Source of the DNA: Lentisphaeria bacterium
GTDB taxonomy: Bacteria; Verrucomicrobiota; Lentisphaeria; Victivallales; UBA1829
Assembly: GCA_017540385.1 (NCBI GenBank)
Contig: JAFYBD010000027.1
Span: forward strand, 1-10,152
Length of the DNA stretch: 10,152 nt
Direction of reading: 5' to 3'
The notes under the pieces were generated by a model that worked only from the letters and a program-made list of their open reading frames with translations, was not told where the DNA came from and made no database searches. Shown here piece after piece: positions 7,146 to 10,152 of this stretch (positions within the stretch are counted from its first letter, which is position 1; each line of letters starts with the position of its first letter). The translations under genes were made by a program, and so were the position numbers.

Positions 7146-8330
7146 TCAGATCGCGTCCCATGCGCGGACGCTGAACCCGTTCCGGTCGTACGACTCGCTC
7201 CCGCCGTAGCACAGCATGCCTTTTTCCGTGCCGGAGAGCTTGCGCCAGAAGTTCAGCCCGTTGAACATGCTGCCGTTGACCGTCTGCCCGGATTTGATCT
7301 CGATCGGGAAGAGGTCTTCGCCGTTTTCGATCATCAGGTCGATCTCGTGCCCCTGTGAGTCCCGCCAGAAGTACAGCGGCGGCTCGACGCCGGCGTTCAT
7401 GCAGGTCTTGACGAGTTCGGAAACGACGTACGTTTCGAAGATCGCCCCACGCTGACTGTGAAGCGCCAGAGTTTCGGCGTCGCGGATATTCAGCAGATAG
7501 CAGACCAGGCCCGTGTCATAGAAGTACAGCTTCGGGCTTTTGGTCAGGCGCTTGTTGAAATTCTTCTGATGCGGACGCAGCAGGAACACGATATAGCTGG
7601 CCTGGAGCAGGGAAAGCCACCGTTTCACGGTCACGGGGGAAACGCCGCAATCGCCGGCGAGGGAATCCATGTTGAGTATCTGACCGGTCCGCCCCGCCGC
7701 CAGCCGCAGGAACCTCTCGAACGTTTCGAGGTCGCTGATGTTGACCAGCGCCCGGATGTCGCGTTCGAGGTAGCTCTGCGTGTATTGGGACAGCCAGTTC
7801 GTCGGGTTGATCTTTCGGTCGTAAATGGGCGGATAGCTCCCGCGGAAGACATGTTCGAACGGAGCCTGACCGGATGTCTCCGGGATGTCCCATTTTTCGA
7901 TTTCAAAGATGTCGCGGGGGGGGAGCCCTGCGAGTTCACGATGGGACAGAGGCAGCAGCTTCATGAGCGAACACCGGCCGGAAAGCGACTGGCTGATCGC
8001 TTCCTGGAGATGGAAATTCTGGGAACCGGTCAGAATGAACTGCCCCATTTCGTTCCGTTCGTCGGCCAGGACCATGATGTAACTGAAAAGTTCCGGCACG
8101 CGCTGGACCTCGTCGAGGATTACCGGCTTTTTAAACTGAGCGAGGAACCCGTTCGGATCCTCGGTCGCGAATTGCCGCGTATCCGGTTTTTCCAGATTGA
8201 CATAGGTGTAATCGGGGAAGAGCGAACGGCAAAGGGTCGTCTTCCCGGACTGTCTCGGTCCCGTGACAGCGACGATCGGGTATTGCGTTGCCGCTTCGCG
8301 GATGTATGAGCTCAAATGTCGTTCGATCAT
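7146..8330 (-). CDS. COG1373-type ATPase with C-terminal DUF4143 region
   Basis: The 394-residue protein has an N-terminal P-loop ATPase domain: Walker A GPRQSGKTT (24-32), Walker B VILDEVQ (70-76), the sensor-like ILTGSQNF (99-106) and SLSGR (115-119). A helical/winged-helix-like middle follows (GDCGVSPVTVKRWLSLLQAS, 226-245). The DUF4143 region contains KLYFYDTGL (267-275) and a PD-(D/E)xK nuclease-like arrangement: E299 in FET, D331 after HEI, and E344-x-K346 in IEIKSG. These are the usual landmarks of a family common in gut and environmental anaerobes whose members occur as lone genes. Its biochemical role is not established; links to mobile elements or conflict systems have been proposed only from sequence. 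The length is normal and there is no frameshift. The ATG is preceded by AGGAGA, and two repeated promoters lie upstream. It stands alone, with no partner gene within the window. Confidence 0.9.
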   Translation of the reverse strand: MIERHLSSYIREAATQYPIVAVTGPRQSGKTTLCRSLFPDYTYVNLEKPDTRQFATEDPNGFLAQFKKPVILDEVQRVPELFSYIMVLADERNEMGQFILTGSQNFHLQEAISQSLSGRCSLMKLLPLSHRELAGLPPRDIFEIEKWDIPETSGQAPFEHVFRGSYPPIYDRKINPTNWLSQYTQSYLERDIRALVNISDLETFERFLRLAAGRTGQILNMDSLAGDCGVSPVTVKRWLSLLQASYIVFLLRPHQKNFNKRLTKSPKLYFYDTGLVCYLLNIRDAETLALHSQRGAIFETYVVSELVKTCMNAGVEPPLYFWRDSQGHEIDLMIENGEDLFPIEIKSGQTVNGSMFNGLNFWRKLSGTEKGMLCYGGSESYDRNGFSVRAWDAI

Positions 8331-8360
8331 GATGTTTCTCCTGTTTGGATGTTTCTTGTA

Positions 8361-8388
8361 AATATAACATCAAATATTGGATTTGCAA
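8361..8388 (-). promoter_or_regulatory. Proximal sigma70-like promoter of the ATPase gene
   Basis: On the minus strand, -35 TTGCAA (8383-8388), a 16-bp spacer and -10 TATATT (8361-8366) face the ATPase start at 8330. The expected start of transcription is around 8353-8355, leaving a leader of about 25 bases that contains the AGGAGA ribosome binding site. It lies in repeat copy 1. Promoter rules for this organism are not known, so the call relies on consensus likeness and on its repetition in copy 2. Confidence 0.5.
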
Positions 8389-8436
8389 GATTTTGTTCCA
8401 AAAAAAATGCAGAAAAATGGATCGTTTGTTCTTGTA

Positions 8437-8464
8437 ATTCTAATATCCGATGTTAGATTTGCAA
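8437..8464 (-). promoter_or_regulatory. Distal sigma70-like promoter of the ATPase gene
   Basis: On the minus strand, -35 TTGCAA (8459-8464), a 16-bp spacer and -10 TAGAAT (8437-8442) repeat the geometry of the proximal promoter exactly, 76 bp further upstream. The near-palindrome 8440-8456 sits in the spacer and touches the -10, where a bound protein would block the polymerase. Confidence 0.5.
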
Positions 8465-8549
8465 GATTTTCGGGCGAGGTTTCGAGTGCAATGTCACGCT
8501 TTCTCCATGTCGGTCCGCCCTGCCACGACATGTTCCGCGCATGAAGTAT

Positions 8550-8562
8550 TTATCAAAGATAA
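8550..8562. repeat. Perfect short inverted repeat TTATC-AAA-GATAA
   Basis: Five-base arms separated by AAA lie in the AT-rich divergent region, about 45 bp upstream of the candidate tetR -35. It could be a protein-binding site for either divergent gene. At this size and composition it may also be chance. Confidence 0.3.
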
Positions 8563-8604
8563 TGCAGTTTTTATTAAAAAGACGACATTTTTTGTCACCT
8601 CTGC

Positions 8605-8632
8605 TTGATTTTACCCCGAAATCGTGTATTTT
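8605..8632 (+). promoter_or_regulatory. Candidate promoter of the tetR-efflux operon
   Basis: On the + strand, TTGATT (8605-8610), a 16-bp spacer and TATTTT (8627-8632) form a fair sigma70-like promoter with the same spacer length as the two divergent promoters. Transcription would start near 8640, giving a leader of about 80 bases before the tetR start. An alternative -10, TAAAAT at 8661-8666, has no convincing -35. Confidence 0.4.
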
Positions 8633-8635
8633 TTA

Positions 8636-8657
8636 TGTCAATTCTGACAGGATGTCA
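8636..8657. promoter_or_regulatory. Candidate TetR operator: overlapping TGTCA/TGACA palindromes
   Basis: TGTCA (8636-8640), TGACA (8645-8649) and TGTCA (8653-8657) form two palindromes sharing the middle arm, TGTCA-N4-TGACA and TGACA-N3-TGTCA. They overlap the predicted transcription start of tetR. Further exact TGTCA copies lie at 8492-8496, 8593-8597 (opposite an imperfect partner CGACA at 8583-8587) and 8672-8676. TetR-family repressors usually bind palindromes in their own promoter, so autorepression through these sites is a reasonable inference. Confidence 0.45.
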
Positions 8658-8719
8658 TAATAAAATCATCGTGTCAGAAAGATCCTTTCCCAACCCTCTA
8701 ACCAGCTCGCGGGGCGCTC

Positions 8720-9313
8720 GTGCCGAGATACACTCAGAAAATGCGGGAGATGATGACCGAATCCATCCGGAACGACGTCTGTTCCACCGGGATCAATCTC
8801 CTCTGCGAGGGCGGCTGGGAGGCTTTCACCACCGAAAACATCGCTCGGCGACTGAACGTCTCCCGCGGCGTCCTCTATAATTATTTCCGCGACAAGAACG
8901 ACATCCTCTACGCCATCGCCAGGTCGTCCATCTCCGACCTCTGCGACAAGCTCGATGAGATCGCCTCCAGCGGACGGTCGGCCTCCGACCGGCTGGTCGA
9001 AATGGCGCAATACATCGTCGGGACGTTCCACAAAAAACGCAGATACCATCGCGCCATCCTGGAGAACGTCCCTCCCCCGAAGGATTTCTCCCACCCGGTC
9101 ATCGCCGGCGAACAGCGCAAGATGGCGATCTTCGAGGGCGTCCTCCGCCAGGGGATCGCGAGCGGCGAATTCCGGGAATTCGATCTCGGAGCCGCCTGCA
9201 TCCTCTTCAACGGCGCGATCCACCACATGTGCATGCTCAGTGATTTTCAGGACCAGCTCGTCGATCCTGTTCCAGTTATCCAACTCTTCCTCAGGAGTCT
9301 CCAGAAACAATGA
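8720..9313 (+). CDS. TetR/AcrR-family transcriptional regulator
   Basis: The 197-residue protein has the TetR N-terminal DNA-binding domain. Its helix-turn-helix spans about residues 37-63, with TTENIARRLNVSRGVLYNYF followed by RDKNDIL. The rest is a divergent helical ligand-binding and dimer domain, as usual in this family, so the ligand cannot be read. The start is taken as GTG (8720), because an in-frame TAA at 8699 excludes anything longer; it has only a weak GGGG upstream. ATG at 8741 (residue 8) is an alternative. The stop overlaps the ATG of the efflux gene (ATGA at 9310-9313), so the two are cotranscribed and probably translationally coupled. It most likely represses its own efflux operon and responds to a toxic compound. 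Half-sites upstream support autoregulation. Confidence 0.92.
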   Translation: MPRYTQKMREMMTESIRNDVCSTGINLLCEGGWEAFTTENIARRLNVSRGVLYNYFRDKNDILYAIARSSISDLCDKLDEIASSGRSASDRLVEMAQYIVGTFHKKRRYHRAILENVPPPKDFSHPVIAGEQRKMAIFEGVLRQGIASGEFREFDLGAACILFNGAIHHMCMLSDFQDQLVDPVPVIQLFLRSLQKQ

Positions 9314-10152
9314 ACAAGAAACTCTTCCTCCTTGCCGTGCCGCTCGCGCTCGCCTTCGGCGGCTGCCAGAGCTATACGAAGCCCCCCATGGCGGTCAAGC
9401 ATACCATGTACACCGACATCCCGGACGAGGAGAAGGTCCTCTTCCCCGAGGACATGAAAACTCTCTCGCTCGCACAGGCGCAGGAGATCGCGCTGAAGAA
9501 CAACCCGGATTTCCTCCGCGTGCAGTTCACGATCGACTCCGCCCGCGCCAGATACTATCAGAGCTTCTCGACGTACGCGCCCACGCTGAACGCCGGGATG
9601 TCCGTCACGCAGAGCTTCTCGAAGGTCACGTCCTCGTCTTCCGGCGAGAAGCCGTGGACCTTCAACACGAACGTCGGCCCGTCCCTCAGCGGTCAGTGGC
9701 TCATCTTCGACTGCCTCGGACGCGAGATGAACGTCCTCGCGCAGAAATACAGCCTGAACCAGGCGAAGGACGCGCTTGAGGACGCTCGCCGTCTGCTGCT
9801 CCGCACCGTGGCGTATTCGTACAACGACGTTCAGCTCGCGATCTCGCAGCAGGCCATCGCGCAGGCCCAGATCGATTACAGCAAGAAGATGCTGAAGGAG
9901 GCCGAGGAGAAATACGACGCGGGAACCGCCCTGCTCTCCGACGTCCTCAACTTCCGCATCACCCTGAAGAACGGCGAACTCGAGCTCATCCGCGCGCAGT
10001 ACAATACCCGCGCGGCGAAATACGTCTTCGCAGGCACGCTCGGCATCACCGACGGCACCATCCCGGACTCCGTCGAGTTCGACGAGCCCCGCCTGCCCGA
10101 AAACGAGCTGCTCGCGGACGTGAGCGCCTACCTCGACTCCGCCCTGGCGAAC
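9310..10152 (+). CDS. TolC-family outer-membrane efflux lipoprotein (3' end outside window)
   Basis: The frame stays open from ATG 9310 to the window edge (281 residues present; the family usually has 430-500). Residues 1-18 are a lipoprotein-type signal sequence (MNKK, then a hydrophobic run) ending AFGGC, so C19 is the likely lipidated cysteine; the -3 position is F, which is unusual for a lipobox. The OEP domain begins with LSLAQAQEIALKNNPDF (52-68), the classic first-helix motif. It continues with YAPTLNAG (about 89-96) and a second helical hairpin with EEKYDAGTALLSDVLNFRIT, the typical motif before the second coil. Such factors form the outer-membrane channel of RND or ABC efflux pumps. 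The AGGAG at 9293-9297 is 12 bases from the ATG, further than usual, so translation probably depends on coupling with tetR. Adaptor and pump genes are expected just downstream, outside the window. Confidence 0.92.
   Translation, partial: MNKKLFLLAVPLALAFGGCQSYTKPPMAVKHTMYTDIPDEEKVLFPEDMKTLSLAQAQEIALKNNPDFLRVQFTIDSARARYYQSFSTYAPTLNAGMSVTQSFSKVTSSSSGEKPWTFNTNVGPSLSGQWLIFDCLGREMNVLAQKYSLNQAKDALEDARRLLLRTVAYSYNDVQLAISQQAIAQAQIDYSKKMLKEAEEKYDAGTALLSDVLNFRITLKNGELELIRAQYNTRAAKYVFAGTLGITDGTIPDSVEFDEPRLPENELLADVSAYLDSALAN

Larger units (their letters stand above)
8353..8470. repeat. Pair of 42-bp direct repeats, 76 bp apart
   Basis: Copy 1 is 8353-8394 and copy 2 is 8429-8470. They match at 35 of 42 positions without gaps; the outer parts, TTCTTGTAA and GATTTGCAAGATTTT, are identical and the differences fall in the middle. 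Copy 2 has a near-palindrome CTAATATCCGATGTTAG (8440-8456) with 8-base arms and one mismatch; copy 1 has a weaker version at the same place. Each copy contains one of the two promoter candidates listed separately, so this looks like a duplicated promoter/operator unit. Confidence 0.75.

Noticed and set aside
8353..8470. The two 42-bp repeats as a CRISPR array or attachment sites
   Set aside because: There are only two imperfect copies, the 34-bp interval is not a defended spacer pattern, no cas or integrase gene is present, and the repeat content is fully explained by matched promoter elements.
8666..9310. A 214-codon minus-strand frame over tetR
   Set aside because: It is antisense to a clear TetR domain, has no recognisable motif, and would run against the tetR-efflux transcript.

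Overview
The window is about 10 kb of GC-rich bacterial chromosome, coding almost throughout. The organism has an outer membrane: the last gene is a TolC-type outer-membrane factor, and the first large gene is an exported, alanine/lysine-rich coiled-coil protein with TPR ends. GC content, frequent GGAG ribosome binding sites, and this gene mix would fit a PVC-superphylum anaerobe (Lentisphaerota or Kiritimatiellota type). That placement is an inference from general resemblance, not from a marker gene.

Layout. (1) Bases 1-133 hold what may be the tail of a + strand gene, with lower GC than the rest and its stop 9 bases from the stop of the next gene. (2) Bases 143-6965 are a compact minus-strand gene run, transcribed in the order rimO (TTG start), pgsA, hflX, then a 1149-residue exported TPR/coiled-coil protein. 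The rimO/pgsA junction is a 4-base ATGA overlap and the later gaps are 22 and 19 bases, so one transcript is likely. It joins ribosomal protein S12 modification, phosphatidylglycerol synthesis, a ribosome-rescue GTPase and an envelope protein of unknown role. (3) Bases 6966-7145 are non-coding, with A/T tracts spaced about one helical turn apart upstream of rimO. (4) Bases 7146-8330 (minus) encode an orphan COG1373-type ATPase with a C-terminal DUF4143 region. (5) Bases 8331-8719 are an AT-rich divergent control region. It carries two near-identical 42-bp repeats, each reading as a minus-strand promoter for the ATPase gene, and on the other side a + strand promoter with a cluster of TGTCA/TGACA half-sites in front of a tetR gene. 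(6) Bases 8720-10152 (+) are a TetR-family regulator overlapping by 4 bases an outer-membrane efflux lipoprotein that runs off the window. This is the start of an efflux operon whose adaptor and pump genes probably follow.

No rRNA, tRNA, CRISPR array, intact insertion sequence or convincing intrinsic terminator was seen. The signals I judge most worth following are the twin repeated promoters of the ATPase gene, the half-site cluster upstream of tetR, and the large repeat-bearing coiled-coil protein attached to the rimO-pgsA-hflX run.
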